Of a DNA stretch of 39,385 nucleotides, positions 1 through 7,804 are shown one piece after another. The number at the start of each line of letters is the position of its first letter. Within the stretch, counting starts at the first letter, position 1. Under the pieces are notes generated by a model. The model was not told where the DNA came from. It saw only the letters and a program-made list of their open reading frames with translations, and made no database searches. The position numbers were made by a program, and so were the translations under genes. The DNA comes from an uncultured Prevotellaceae bacterium (GTDB lineage: Bacteria; Bacteroidota; Bacteroidia; Bacteroidales; Bacteroidaceae): assembly GCA_902803475.1 (NCBI GenBank), contig CADCPZ010000164.1:1-39385 (forward strand), given 5' to 3'.

Positions 1-632
1 GGTTTGTAATGTCGTTCGTCTGCATAATCCAGCATGGCTTTGTCGCCAGCACTGTCGCCATAAGCAATGAGTGTATAGGTCTTTCGGTGAGGAAACGCCC
101 TGTCGATGCGTTTCACCTTCTCTCTGCCGTAGCAGTTCTTGGTGAGGAATTTCCCCGTCACTCGAAACTGGCGCACGTCAATTTTCGTACAGGCTACCTG
201 CAGTTGTCCGCTATTCAGTACCTCCGTGCCCGCAAACTCATGTTCGAAGAACGGACGCACCCAGTTTTCGATGCTCGCGCTGACAACAATTACCTTGCTG
301 CCTTCCTGTAAGACTGTACGCATCTGTGTGATGGCTTTCTCACGAAGAAGGTCTTCCTTGTCGTATGCAAACCTTTTGCATACATCGTTGAAGGCATCGA
401 TGTCCATTCCTTTGAAGAACCACGAGAAGAACTGTTGCTTCGCCTTCCAGTTGGGATAGAGCCGCAGTCTCATCAGCACAAACATCGGTGCAAACAGGGC
501 CATCGCCAGATAGAATCTCCTGTTGCCGCAAGCATAGCGGATAAACGCTATGAGTGTATCTTTTTTCGTCAGCGTTCCATCGAAATCAAACGCATAGACG
601 GTTGTTTTCTTTTTATATTGTTTCTCTTCCAT
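1..632 (-). CDS. HAD-IB family phosphatase, C-terminus beyond window edge
   Basis: The frame is open from its ATG to the window edge, so 210 residues are visible and the C-terminal end is missing. HAD motif I is FDFDGTL at residues 15-21, with Asp16 and Asp18 as the expected nucleophile and acid/base. Motif II is Ser118 in VIVVSAS, and motif IV is YGDSAGDKAML near residue 191. This order fits HAD-IB (SerB-like) phosphatases, which remove phosphate from small molecules. The ATG follows the UbiA stop by one base (TGA-G-ATG), so translation is probably coupled. A phosphatase step is needed after the UbiA step in decaprenylphosphoryl-ribose synthesis, so polyprenyl-phospho-phosphoribose is a candidate substrate; that is inferred from the neighbour only. 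The family call is firm and the substrate is not known. Confidence 0.85.
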   Translation of the reverse strand, partial: MEEKQYKKKTTVYAFDFDGTLTKKDTLIAFIRYACGNRRFYLAMALFAPMFVLMRLRLYPNWKAKQQFFSWFFKGMDIDAFNDVCKRFAYDKEDLLREKAITQMRTVLQEGSKVIVVSASIENWVRPFFEHEFAGTEVLNSGQLQVACTKIDVRQFRVTGKFLTKNCYGREKVKRIDRAFPHRKTYTLIAYGDSAGDKAMLDYADERHYK

Positions 633-633
633 C

Positions 634-1515
634 TCACATGAAATAAATGATGATCAAGAATGCTAATCCCCATGCGAGCACAATCAACTGTGTGAACGTG
701 TCGCGCAGGATCACCTTTGTCGGGTCGCCGCTCTTCTTGTCAACGACGGCAATCTGGATATACCGCAGCAGTCCTACCAACACGAAGATACTCGTCAGAT
801 ACAGGTAGTCGGTATGGAAGTTCTGAACCACTTCCGGTGATACGGTGTACATAATGTAGCACACCAGTGTGACCCCTGCCGTGATGGTGATAGCCTCGTT
901 GATAAAGGTGAGATTGTAGCGGATGGTGTTCTTGCGTGGAGCCTCGCCCGTTTCATTCATGCGCAGGACATCGTCACGACGCTTGGCAAACGACAGGAAC
1001 AGTGTCAACAGGAATGTCATCAGCACAATCCATTTACTCAAGGTGATGCCTGTGGCGAAACCACCAGCCAACAGTCGTAACACGAAGCCAAAGGCGATGA
1101 TGCACACATCGATGATGGCATAGTCCTTGAGCTTGGCGCAGTAGGCCATGTTCAACACAAAATAGGCCAGGAGGATGGCAGTCACCTTCAGATAGGTCTC
1201 TGAGGATAACAGCAACAGCGTCGCCATCGACAAGGCAAACATCAGGAACATCAGTCCGTAGGCCATCGGCATACTGATTGCACCTGCGGCGATAGGACGG
1301 TTACATTTCACAGGATGCCTACGGTCGGCTTCAACATCGATGATGTCGTTGAAACAATATACGGATGAGGCGATGAAGCTATAGGCAAAAAATACGATGA
1401 TACCTTCTATGAGGTTGTTGCCTTTGAACAAGGTTCCGCCAAAAAACATCGGCATCAGCACAAAGGTGTTTTTGATCCACTGCTTCGGCCTGATCAGTTT
1501 AATGATACTCTTCAT
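634..1515 (-). CDS. UbiA-family prenyltransferase, decaprenyl-phosphate phosphoribosyltransferase-like
   Basis: A 293-residue membrane protein with about eight or nine hydrophobic segments, the usual size for UbiA (PF01040). The first Asp-rich motif is NDIIDVEAD at residues 56-64, the Mg/prenyl-diphosphate site. The second conserved region, around residues 131-157, holds LKDYAIIDV and GFVLRLLAGG. The N-terminal RPKQWIKN (residues 9-16) is typical of the branch that moves phosphoribose onto a polyprenyl phosphate (Rv3806c type), rather than of the quinone and heme enzymes. The start overlaps the upstream acyltransferase stop as ATGA, and a HAD phosphatase follows one base after its stop. I infer a role in making a lipid-linked pentose donor for surface glycan or lipid modification. 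The DprE1/DprE2-like epimerases that would complete such a path are not in the window. Confidence 0.8.
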   Translation of the reverse strand: MKSIIKLIRPKQWIKNTFVLMPMFFGGTLFKGNNLIEGIIVFFAYSFIASSVYCFNDIIDVEADRRHPVKCNRPIAAGAISMPMAYGLMFLMFALSMATLLLLSSETYLKVTAILLAYFVLNMAYCAKLKDYAIIDVCIIAFGFVLRLLAGGFATGITLSKWIVLMTFLLTLFLSFAKRRDDVLRMNETGEAPRKNTIRYNLTFINEAITITAGVTLVCYIMYTVSPEVVQNFHTDYLYLTSIFVLVGLLRYIQIAVVDKKSGDPTKVILRDTFTQLIVLAWGLAFLIIIYFM

Positions 1516-2624
1516 AGCTTAACTCGTTTTGTTAACAAATTGATGATTTTCTGTAAGCACCATGCCAACGGTATCGTGATAGCCATACATGCCAGGAACG
1601 TCAGCCAATAGCCCCATTTGTGTTTCTCTAAGGGAAGCAATACGAACTGACAGTGTATCAGGTAGATTTCCAGACTGATGCCTCCTACGAACCGTAAGGC
1701 TCTCAGTCCCCATGAGGGCAGCCAGGTGAATACTTTCGTCAATACCAACACGGACGAGATGGTGAGGGGGATATAGATCATTCGCTCGATGAAAAGGGGG
1801 AATTTCCCGTGTAGCACTTGCTCTAAGTAGATGCAGGTGCCCAATGTCATCGCAAACAGGAGCAGGATGAGTCCCCATGAGGAACTTTCCATCTGCTGTT
1901 TCTTCCGGATCATCTCGCCCACATTGATGCCGATAAAGAAAATTGGTACGCGACTCCAGAATATTTCAATATGTCCGACCGTCTGGTGGATGGGGCCTAC
2001 CCACTGCACCATGCAGCACCATATCATCATTGCCACAGGGAGCCAGCGGTACATCGGGTGTCGCCGAACCAGGTTCATATAGAACGGAGCAAACATATAG
2101 AGCATCATCGTGGCGGGCACATACCAGAAATGTAGCTCGTCGTGCAGCCAGAAATCCCAGTTAATGGTGATATCGCCAATCAGGTCGATGAGGGATGTGC
2201 TCTCCTTGTGTGGCCCCAGATAGTCTTGAATGTAAAATAAACAGGCTATCACCAGCCAGGCGGGATAGACGCGCAGATAACGGCGGGCATAGAAGGTGAA
2301 GTACGGACGTTTGTTGTGCGTATCCATCAGCTTCGTCCATGAGAACCATAACCCGATTCCACTGAGGAAGAAGAAGATGTCAACACCCAGGTTGCCCATC
2401 CTCTTCAGTCCGAAGAACGGATTCTGGCGTGCTACCGTCAGGTGAAAGAGTACGACAATGATGATCGCCACGCCCATGAGTTCCCCACGGTAGCGGCTGA
2501 TATCTGCCCATTGAATGTGAGACTCTCCCCCCTGCCCCCTTCCCGAGCGAAGCTCGCCACCCCGTAGCCTTCCCCTGTGAGGGAGGGGAGTAGAAACGTT
2601 TTCTTTATGATCCTTATTGTTCAT
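1512..2624 (-). CDS. Acyltransferase 3 family membrane protein, with repeat-derived N-terminus
   Basis: 370 residues. From about residue 45 (RYRGELMGVAIIIVVLFH) onward this is a polytopic acyltransferase-3 protein (PF01757), which adds acetyl or similar acyl groups to cell-surface sugars or lipids. The early 'R..D...I.VVLFH' pattern carries the conserved His of the family, and 'FFFLSGIGLWFSW' follows. The first 35 or so residues are not family sequence: residues 10-34 are encoded by a GC-rich palindromic repeat (see the repeat entry), giving STPLPHRGRL and then GGELRSGRG. I see no closer start, so the repeat is probably translated. The start overlaps the preceding acyltransferase stop as ATGA, and the gene overlaps ubiA the same way. 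Two adjacent acyltransferases in one operon suggest two acyl decorations of the same product. Confidence 0.82.
   Translation of the reverse strand: MNNKDHKENVSTPLPHRGRLRGGELRSGRGQGGESHIQWADISRYRGELMGVAIIIVVLFHLTVARQNPFFGLKRMGNLGVDIFFFLSGIGLWFSWTKLMDTHNKRPYFTFYARRYLRVYPAWLVIACLFYIQDYLGPHKESTSLIDLIGDITINWDFWLHDELHFWYVPATMMLYMFAPFYMNLVRRHPMYRWLPVAMMIWCCMVQWVGPIHQTVGHIEIFWSRVPIFFIGINVGEMIRKKQQMESSSWGLILLLFAMTLGTCIYLEQVLHGKFPLFIERMIYIPLTISSVLVLTKVFTWLPSWGLRALRFVGGISLEIYLIHCQFVLLPLEKHKWGYWLTFLACMAITIPLAWCLQKIINLLTKRVKL
2519..2604 (-). repeat. Long GC-rich palindromic element in the 5' end of an acyltransferase gene
   Basis: On the coding strand CTACTCCCCTCCCTCACAGG, an inserted middle with CGAGCTTCGCTCG, then GGGGGCAGGGGGGAGAGTC. 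It is a longer version of the element in gmk and DUF3109, and gives STPLPHRGRLRGGELRSGRG in the protein. Confidence 0.82.
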
Positions 2625-3670
2625 ATTTTCTTCAAGATTTCACGGAACACCCATGCCAATGCGATTGAGGCGAGAATATATAAAAAGAATCCGCCATACA
2701 CGTTCCCGTGATAGCTAATGGGGATAAAAACTCTGCGGGCGATGGGATGACAAATGAACATCGCTGCCGAGATGCTGCCCACCCATTCGAACCAGTTGTT
2801 GACAACTGCCGGCAGGATTTTCACCAGCGAGACGACAAACACAATGATTAGCATAGGCACTAAGTACCACGTGAGATAGTCCATGCTACAGGTGTAGATC
2901 ATGCCTGCCACGAAGATGACGGTCAGCACATGATACAGCTTCGACGGCGGAATCTGCACATGTCGGGCGTAGAGCAGTCCCATGCCGAATGGCAACATCC
3001 CTCCTATAAAATTATAACGGACGCGATTCAATGTTTCGCTCTCTGGTCCGCAACATAGTTGGATGACCGTACACACCACGATGGCTCCCACAATCCAACC
3101 CCAATGGCGCCGATAGAGCAGCAGGCGATAGACGATATACAACTGCAGCATCAGACCGAAGAACCAATAGGGACCAGGCCAGATACGACCATCAGGATTC
3201 GGCAATAAATTGTTGAACATACCCAGCTGTGATACAATATCGACTACCGAATAATGATGCGAATCAGGGAGGATGGCATCCACCAGTGTGAAGGCCACAT
3301 ATCCCGCAAACATCATCTTGAACAGCTTCAGGAAGTGTACACGGATAAACGGCCACGCTCCCTTCAGTCGGGCACGTTCGTTCATCAGCTCCGGAGTAGC
3401 CTCATATTTGAGCACCAGTCCGTATGCACTCAGGAAGAGGAAGATGGGTACACCGTAATGGCCGAAAAACGACAACAGATGTAGCGGCAGGTTCTCATCG
3501 GGGTTGCCGAGTACATACTGCAGTCCTTCAGCATTCTTTTGGAAGAACTGGTATTCGTTCTCCCGTACGATACCGCGCAACCAGTGACTGTAGTTGTGAA
3601 GTACGATACCCAGAATGGCTATTCCCCTCAGGGCGTTGCATTCTGCTCTTGTCAATATCTGATTTCTCAT
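2621..3670 (-). CDS. Acyltransferase 3 family membrane protein
   Basis: 349 residues, polytopic, matching acyltransferase 3 (PF01757). The N-terminal ECNALRGIAILGIVLHNYSH carries the conserved Arg and His of the first membrane segment, and 'IFLFLSAYGL' is the usual second conserved block. It probably acylates a sugar or lipid on the periplasmic side. It lies 15 bases after the phosphoethanolamine-type transferase and overlaps the next acyltransferase by 4 bases (ATGA). The short gap in front of its ATG consists of a TTTGGTCG-type repeat, so no ordinary ribosome binding site is visible and translation may depend on coupling. It is distinct in sequence from the second acyltransferase, so the pair is not a recent duplication. 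Substrate unknown. Confidence 0.83.
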   Translation of the reverse strand: MRNQILTRAECNALRGIAILGIVLHNYSHWLRGIVRENEYQFFQKNAEGLQYVLGNPDENLPLHLLSFFGHYGVPIFLFLSAYGLVLKYEATPELMNERARLKGAWPFIRVHFLKLFKMMFAGYVAFTLVDAILPDSHHYSVVDIVSQLGMFNNLLPNPDGRIWPGPYWFFGLMLQLYIVYRLLLYRRHWGWIVGAIVVCTVIQLCCGPESETLNRVRYNFIGGMLPFGMGLLYARHVQIPPSKLYHVLTVIFVAGMIYTCSMDYLTWYLVPMLIIVFVVSLVKILPAVVNNWFEWVGSISAAMFICHPIARRVFIPISYHGNVYGGFFLYILASIALAWVFREILKKI

Positions 3671-3712
3671 TGGTCGTTTGGGAAATTAGTTGTTTGGTCG
3701 TTTGGGGTGGGC
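3671..3712. repeat. TTTGGTCG-type repeat across a stop/start junction
   Basis: TGGTCGTTTGGG, a short spacer with the stop codon, then TTTGGTCGTTTGGGG. It encodes the last residues (PKRPNN) of the transferase and fills the gap up to the acyltransferase ATG. Same unit as the purL arrays. Confidence 0.8.
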
Positions 3713-5560
3713 TTCTATTACCTTATCGTAATCTACCGTCCCCTTGATGATTCGCGGACGTCGTTCATCATAGTCTGGCGACAGGATGTTGTATTCTGCA
3801 TGATAATCCTTCGAGTGTATTCCTGCCAGATACAATAGTAGGTGCGGTAGTGCATCGGTCATCATCCGGCGTTTCTTCGCAGTAATCAGCTCGCTGTAGA
3901 TATCGGGGTGGGTCACCGCATAACTGTGTGAGCACCATACCCAGAACGGTACGTCAAACTCCTGATGGGCCAGTCGGGCATCAATCACCGCACTGTGGTT
4001 ACGGCCAAAATGCTGGAAGCCGTCATCGAAACATTCTTCACCATGATCAGGCACATAGATCACGATGGCATTCTGATTCTCAAAGCGGCACAGAATCTGA
4101 TCGACGATAGAGTCGTTATACAGCGTGGCATTGTCGTAGTGGGACAGAATGTCGAGATTCTTTTTCGACAGGTCGGGACGGTCGTAGTCTTCTCCCGTCC
4201 ATTTCCGTTGCTTACCCTCATAGCGGGTGTGGTAGTTGACGTGCTGTCCCATCACGTGGAAGATAATCAAGTTGCCGTGATGATCGGTCGATGGCGGGAT
4301 TTTTCCTTCTTCCAACATCTTGTCGTAGTCGCTCAGGATGCCATCGTCGAACCGATGTGTCTGGGTGTTGCGGACATCAAACAGTGCTTCACTCATCTCA
4401 GGGTCGTTGAGGAAGAAGCCGCCGCTGAAGTCGAAGACCGCTTCTTTGGCTTTCGGCAGGAACTGGTTGGTGATAAATGTCACCTGATAGCCGGCCTTGC
4501 GGAAATATTCCGGAAATAGCGGATAGTCACACCAGTCACCTTGCTGTCCGACCACATGCATGGAAAAGAGGTTCTTGAACACAAAACTGGTGAGGTTCCA
4601 GGGAGCTACCACATCCGTGAATTTTACCAGTTGTCCTCTGCGTTCCCGTTTCACCTGTCGGGGGGTTGTCGGCTTCTCGTAACCATACAACTGAGAATGG
4701 TATTTGTTGTAGCTTTCACCGATAATCAGCACAATGGTCGGACTGCGGAATGAACAGCTGTCAACTGACAATTTCTTACGGGCAGCCTTCAACTGGTCGA
4801 TCTGCTGCGATGCCAGGTGGTTGCTGAAGGTACTGAACCACAAGCGGTAGAGGGGTGTATAGAATGCTGCATGGTTCTCGGTGGTCAGCTCGTGCTCTAC
4901 TTGTCCGATAGTCTGTTTGGCAAACATCTCCGCCATCTCGTTCTTGTTGTGGGCAGAAGCCAGTCCTCCCCATATCAACAAACCAATCACACCAACACCA
5001 AATACGGGCCGTAATTGTTTGGTGATATCGATTGCATCTTCCAACAGCAGCTGCTTCGCCAACGAAAAACGGTTGAGGAATTTAGGCAGGAAGGCCAGGA
5101 AGATGTTCACCAATAAAATCAGCAGGATGATGCCTACGCCTGACAGCAGCACTTCTGAGGTCAGATAGGAACTCAGAAATTCTCCGGCTTCCCTTGAGTC
5201 GGTTTCACCTACCAGCAGTAGCATCGTGGGGTTCAAGGTGGAACGGAATTTCACGAAGCAGAACACATCAACGATGGTCACCAGATAAGCGATGGTATAG
5301 CAGAAAAGGCGTACCCACCGACGGATTTTCCTGGGTAATACTGACAAGACGAGACAGATGATATACAGGTCCACAAACAGCTCCAGCCAGACATTGTGAT
5401 AGATAGAATCCTTTGCCCAGTTGTTCAGTTCCAGGAAGCAAGTCGTGATGCCCAATACGTACATCATCACAAAGAAAAGGGCATTCTTTTCTATCGGTAG
5501 GAAAAAAAGACCCAAAGCCTTTGCGGTCTTTCGTAATATCAAAATCAATTTGTTCTTCAT
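3686..5560 (-). CDS. Phosphoethanolamine transferase-like sulfatase-superfamily membrane enzyme
   Basis: 624 residues: about five N-terminal membrane segments (residues 12-200) followed by a periplasmic sulfatase-fold domain (PF00884), the layout of EptA/OpgE phosphoethanolamine transferases. The nucleophile region is IIGESYNKYHSQLYGY from residue 279, with Ser283 where EptA has its Thr. The metal site is PDHGEE (residues 504-509), and HFGRNHS follows. The family moves phosphoethanolamine from phosphatidylethanolamine to lipid A or glycans. Its C-terminus reads HPKRPNN and is encoded by a short TTTGGTCG-type repeat. It is the first gene of the envelope operon, with a consensus promoter 18-25 bases before the ATG. 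Lipid A is the likeliest target but a glycan is also possible. LTA-synthase-type glycerol-phosphate transfer is less likely because of the GES and DHGEE motifs. Confidence 0.8.
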   Translation of the reverse strand: MKNKLILILRKTAKALGLFFLPIEKNALFFVMMYVLGITTCFLELNNWAKDSIYHNVWLELFVDLYIICLVLSVLPRKIRRWVRLFCYTIAYLVTIVDVFCFVKFRSTLNPTMLLLVGETDSREAGEFLSSYLTSEVLLSGVGIILLILLVNIFLAFLPKFLNRFSLAKQLLLEDAIDITKQLRPVFGVGVIGLLIWGGLASAHNKNEMAEMFAKQTIGQVEHELTTENHAAFYTPLYRLWFSTFSNHLASQQIDQLKAARKKLSVDSCSFRSPTIVLIIGESYNKYHSQLYGYEKPTTPRQVKRERRGQLVKFTDVVAPWNLTSFVFKNLFSMHVVGQQGDWCDYPLFPEYFRKAGYQVTFITNQFLPKAKEAVFDFSGGFFLNDPEMSEALFDVRNTQTHRFDDGILSDYDKMLEEGKIPPSTDHHGNLIIFHVMGQHVNYHTRYEGKQRKWTGEDYDRPDLSKKNLDILSHYDNATLYNDSIVDQILCRFENQNAIVIYVPDHGEECFDDGFQHFGRNHSAVIDARLAHQEFDVPFWVWCSHSYAVTHPDIYSELITAKKRRMMTDALPHLLLYLAGIHSKDYHAEYNILSPDYDERRPRIIKGTVDYDKVIEAHPKRPNN

Positions 5561-5582
5561 GCAATGATATCCAAAATCGCTG

Positions 5583-5616
5583 CAAAGGTACGTCTTTTTT
5601 TTATTCCAAACACAAA
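5583..5616 (-). promoter_or_regulatory. Promoter of the envelope operon
   Basis: Read on the minus strand, TACCTTTG (plus 5583-5590) matches the Bacteroidetes -7 box TAnnTTTG. A TTTG at plus 5613-5616 lies 22 bases upstream; a second TTTG at 5607-5610 is only 16 away. The expected start point gives a short leader of about 15 bases. Confidence 0.65.
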
Positions 5617-5618
5617 AG

Positions 5619-5636
5619 AAGCAAATATATTTGCTT
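5619..5636. promoter_or_regulatory. 18-bp perfect palindrome upstream of the envelope operon promoter
   Basis: AAGCAAATATATTTGCTT is a perfect inverted repeat just upstream of the -33 region, centred about 50 bases before the expected start point. The position suits a dimeric activator or an overlapping operator. No regulator was recognised. Confidence 0.5.
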
Positions 5637-5651
5637 TATGGGTTGAAAAAT

Positions 5652-5731
5652 AGAGGGGCAAGGGGCAAGGAGCGAGGGAGCGAGGGAGCGAGGGAGCGAG
5701 GGGCGAGGAGCAAGGGGCAAGGAGCGAGGGG
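5652..5731. repeat. GAGCGAGG / GGGGCAAG tandem array touching the nadD stop codon
   Basis: An 80-bp purine-rich array: imperfect GGGGCAAG units, then four GAGCGAGG units, then GGGGCAAG again. It ends exactly where the nadD stop codon begins. A related array is translated inside purL (8765-8801), and a CTCCTCGTT version lies at 7735-7775. Confidence 0.85.
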
Positions 5732-6307
5732 TTAACGATAAAGCCGATGGCTTGTGATGAGTTCTGCAACTCGCGGAGGGACCAGCTGACTGATATCCTG
5801 ACGGCTGGCGATACGCTGCCGTATCTCCGTGCTGCTGATATCCAGCAGTTCAGCCTGGATAAGCTGCACGTTTGAGGGTAGGGTAGCAGCATCTATGGGA
5901 TTGTCTTTTCGCGGATATACGGCCAGGGAATAATGGGAAAGGATGTCGTCGGCATGATACCAGCGACGGAACGTGGTCCAGTTGTCACCGCCAATGAGGA
6001 GTGTAAACTCGCGGTCGGGGTAGTCGTGGCTCATGTGCTGCAGCGTGTGCCACATATAAGATGGTTTGGACAGGTGAAATTCATAGTCGCTGGCGATCAA
6101 ATTTGTTTCTCCCTGCAGCGCTTCCTCTGTCAAGCGCAGGCGCCAGCGGTCGTCCAACAGGTGGTCGTTGACCTTGAAGGGGTTCTGCGGAGAAACGACA
6201 AACCATACTTCATCGAGAGCTGCTTGACGAAGGAACGCCTTCGCCAGCGCGATATGCCCGTTGTGAATGGGATTAAACGAACCTCCGTAGATACCTGTCC
6301 TAATCAT
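5732..6307 (-). CDS. nadD: Nicotinate-nucleotide adenylyltransferase
   Basis: 191 residues, normal length for NadD. It adenylates nicotinate mononucleotide to deamido-NAD, an essential step of NAD synthesis in the cytoplasm. The nucleotidyltransferase signature is GGSFNPIHNGH at residues 8-18, with the HxGH motif at 15-18. GGDNWTTFRRW is the family's middle block, and DISSTEIRQRIA near residue 153 is the C-terminal SSTxIR motif. It starts 24 bases after gmk on the same strand, and a gmk-nadD pair is usual in Bacteroidales. Its stop codon is directly followed on the coding strand by a GC-rich tandem array, so its 3' end has been trimmed or tagged by a repeat. Confidence 0.96.
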   Translation of the reverse strand: MIRTGIYGGSFNPIHNGHIALAKAFLRQAALDEVWFVVSPQNPFKVNDHLLDDRWRLRLTEEALQGETNLIASDYEFHLSKPSYMWHTLQHMSHDYPDREFTLLIGGDNWTTFRRWYHADDILSHYSLAVYPRKDNPIDAATLPSNVQLIQAELLDISSTEIRQRIASRQDISQLVPPRVAELITSHRLYR

Positions 6308-6331
6308 TATTAGTCGATGAAACGGGCAATA

Positions 6332-6973
6332 TTATATGCTGTCCTTTAAAAACTCCTGCACAACTTTCAATGTGGCTGCTTTGGCTTCGTCCAAGTTGTC
6401 GTTGACGATAATTTGGTCAAACTGACTGGCAAACGTCAGTTCGTAAGAGGCTTTGGCCACACGACTGTCGATGGCTTCCGGCGTATCGGTGCCGCGACCT
6501 TCCAAACGGCGGCGCAACTCTTCCACCGACGGGGGTTGGATAAAGATGCTCAGCGCCTCGTCGCCATAGTATTTCTTGATATTGATGCCGCCTTTCACAT
6601 CGACATCAAACACCACATTCTGTCCTGCCTGACGCTGACGCTCAACCTGTTCTTTCTGCGTACCATAGAAACGGTTCTCATACACCTCTTCATATTCCAG
6701 AAACTCGCCTTTCTCTATCCGCTTGCGGAAATCCTCTGGCGTCACGAAGAAATACTCCACCCCGTCCCGCTCTGTTCCTCGCGGTGGTCTGCTGGTACAG
6801 GAGATGGAGAAATACAACTTCAGCTCAGGATGCTCTTGCATCAGCCAGTTCACAATCGTACTCTTCCCACTGCCGCTGGGCGCAGAAAAGATAATAATTT
6901 TAGAAGGCCCACCCCCTTCCCCTCCCGAAGGGAGGGGAGTAGAGATGTTTTCTATATGCTTTTTTTCATTCAT
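6332..6973 (-). CDS. gmk: Guanylate kinase with repeat-derived N-terminal extension
   Basis: 213 residues. It phosphorylates GMP to GDP using ATP. The P-loop is APSGSGKST at residues 31-39. The GMP-binding segment SCTSRPPRGTERDGVEYFFV follows, then EYEEVYENRFYGT, and the lid region holds RLEGRGTDTPEAI. All are standard for Gmk. The protein is about 22 residues longer at the N-terminus than usual: residues 9-22 (ENISTPLPSGGEGG) come from a GC-rich palindromic repeat located between the ATG and the conserved KIIIFSAPSG. No ATG, GTG or TTG fits between the repeat and the core, so I keep the upstream ATG. It lies in the run chrA-chrA-gmk-nadD. The function should be intact because the extension precedes the first strand. 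Confidence 0.95.
   Translation of the reverse strand: MNEKKHIENISTPLPSGGEGGGPSKIIIFSAPSGSGKSTIVNWLMQEHPELKLYFSISCTSRPPRGTERDGVEYFFVTPEDFRKRIEKGEFLEYEEVYENRFYGTQKEQVERQRQAGQNVVFDVDVKGGINIKKYYGDEALSIFIQPPSVEELRRRLEGRGTDTPEAIDSRVAKASYELTFASQFDQIIVNDNLDEAKAATLKVVQEFLKDSI
6898..6953 (-). repeat. GC-rich palindromic element inside the 5' end of gmk
   Basis: On the coding strand it reads CTACTCCCCTCCCTTCGGG, then AGGGGAAGGGGGTGGGCCTTC. The core CCCTCCC-TTC-GGGAGGG forms a hairpin. It is translated as STPLPSGGEGGG in Gmk. Same family as 2519-2604, 29449-29492 and 31708-31752. Confidence 0.85.
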
Positions 6974-7025
6974 TTCTTTCTTGTTTTATTATTGTTATGA
7001 TGGTTTTCACATTTGTGACTTTATT

Positions 7026-7061
7026 GCCTCCCCTCCTTTTGGGAGGGGTTGGGGGTAGGCT
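7026..7061 (+). repeat. GC-rich palindromic element abutting the chrA stop codon
   Basis: CCTCCCCTCCTTTTGGGAGG followed by GGTTGGGGGTAGGCTT. Same family as the element in gmk but on the opposite strand relative to the gene, ending on the TAA of the chrA gene at 7062. Confidence 0.8.
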
Positions 7062-7637
7062 TTAATACAACAACACCAATCCGGCGATGGCTGCGTAGCA
7101 GATCATGCGGATGGGGTTCACCTTTACCCATTTCGTGCCGATGAAAGTGGCTGCGAAGAGGAAGAGGCTGATGAAGAACTGCCAGGGGTTGGTGTCATAC
7201 GATCCGAAGTTCTCCGTATTGCAGAGCAACAGCGTGGCAGCAGCCAACAGACCCACGACAACAGGGCGTACGCCCATAAACACCGACTGCACCAGCGGGG
7301 TATGCATGTATTTCATGAACATCTTGCTGATGAGAATCATCAGGCTGAATGAAGGCAGCACCCACGCGAAGGTGGCAGTAGCACTACCCAAGACGGCCCA
7401 AAGGTCGTTCATCTGGGCATTGTGTACGGCAGCATAGCCGCAATAGGTGGCAGAATTGATGCCGATAGGACCTGGTGTCCTCTGTGAGATGGCTACGATA
7501 TTCGTAAATTCAGCCGATGAGAGCCAATGATGGTTCGCCACCGTTTCTGTCTGGATGAGCGACAGCATACCATAGCCTCCTCCGAATCCGAAGAGACCTA
7601 TCATAAAAAAGGTATAGAACAGCTCAAAGAATATCAT
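7062..7637 (-). CDS. ChrA-type chromate transporter, single-domain, second of pair
   Basis: 191 residues with about six hydrophobic segments, the size of short-chain ChrA proteins (PF02417). The N-terminal FGFGGGYGMLSLIQ is the family's glycine-rich block and is followed by QRTPGPIGINSATYCGY, the conserved PG.n.At.G region. Short-chain ChrA proteins work as pairs encoded side by side and inserted in opposite orientation; its partner lies just upstream at 7805-8341. In anaerobes these pairs are often kept without any chromate exposure, so the true substrate may be another anion. The stop codon lies at the edge of a GC-rich palindromic element, and a ten-unit 7-bp array lies in front of the start. 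No promoter of its own was found. Confidence 0.88.
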   Translation of the reverse strand: MIFFELFYTFFMIGLFGFGGGYGMLSLIQTETVANHHWLSSAEFTNIVAISQRTPGPIGINSATYCGYAAVHNAQMNDLWAVLGSATATFAWVLPSFSLMILISKMFMKYMHTPLVQSVFMGVRPVVVGLLAAATLLLCNTENFGSYDTNPWQFFISLFLFAATFIGTKWVKVNPIRMICYAAIAGLVLLY

Positions 7638-7649
7638 CTCGATTATAGT

Positions 7650-7719
7650 TTAATGCTTAATGCTTAATGCTTAATGCTTAATGCGTAATGCTTAATGCTT
7701 AATGCTTAATGCTTAATGC
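7650..7719. repeat. Ten-unit 7-bp array (TTAATGC)
   Basis: Ten consecutive 7-bp units TTAATGC, the sixth being GTAATGC, between the two chrA genes. Shorter related arrays lie at 8324-8357 and 36152-36183. The array can also be read as GCATTAA on the coding strand. It is a simple tandem repeat with no spacers. Confidence 0.92.
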
Positions 7720-7734
7720 GTAATTATCCTCGAT

Positions 7735-7804
7735 CCCTCGTTCTCCTCGTTCTCCTCGCTCTCCTCGCCCTCCCTCCCTTTGGGAGGGGACGGGGGTGGG
7801 CTTT
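7735..7804 (+). repeat. CTCCTCGTT array plus GC-rich palindromic element at the 3' end of chrA
   Basis: A 9-bp CTCCTCGTT/CTCTCCTCG array (7735-7768) runs into the palindromic element CCTCCCTTTGGGAGGGG with its GGGGGTGGGCTTTT tail. The tail ends on the stop codon of the chrA gene at 7805. Two repeat families are thus joined in one gap. Confidence 0.8.

Noticed and set aside
2519..2604. Frameshift or sequencing error as the cause of the odd acyltransferase N-terminus
   Set aside because: The frame is open through the repeat, and two other genes show the same element in the same frame, so insertion explains it better.
7650..7719. Possible CRISPR array
   Set aside because: Units are 7 bp and contiguous with no spacers and no cas genes; it is a simple tandem repeat. 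The same holds for the 8- and 9-bp arrays.
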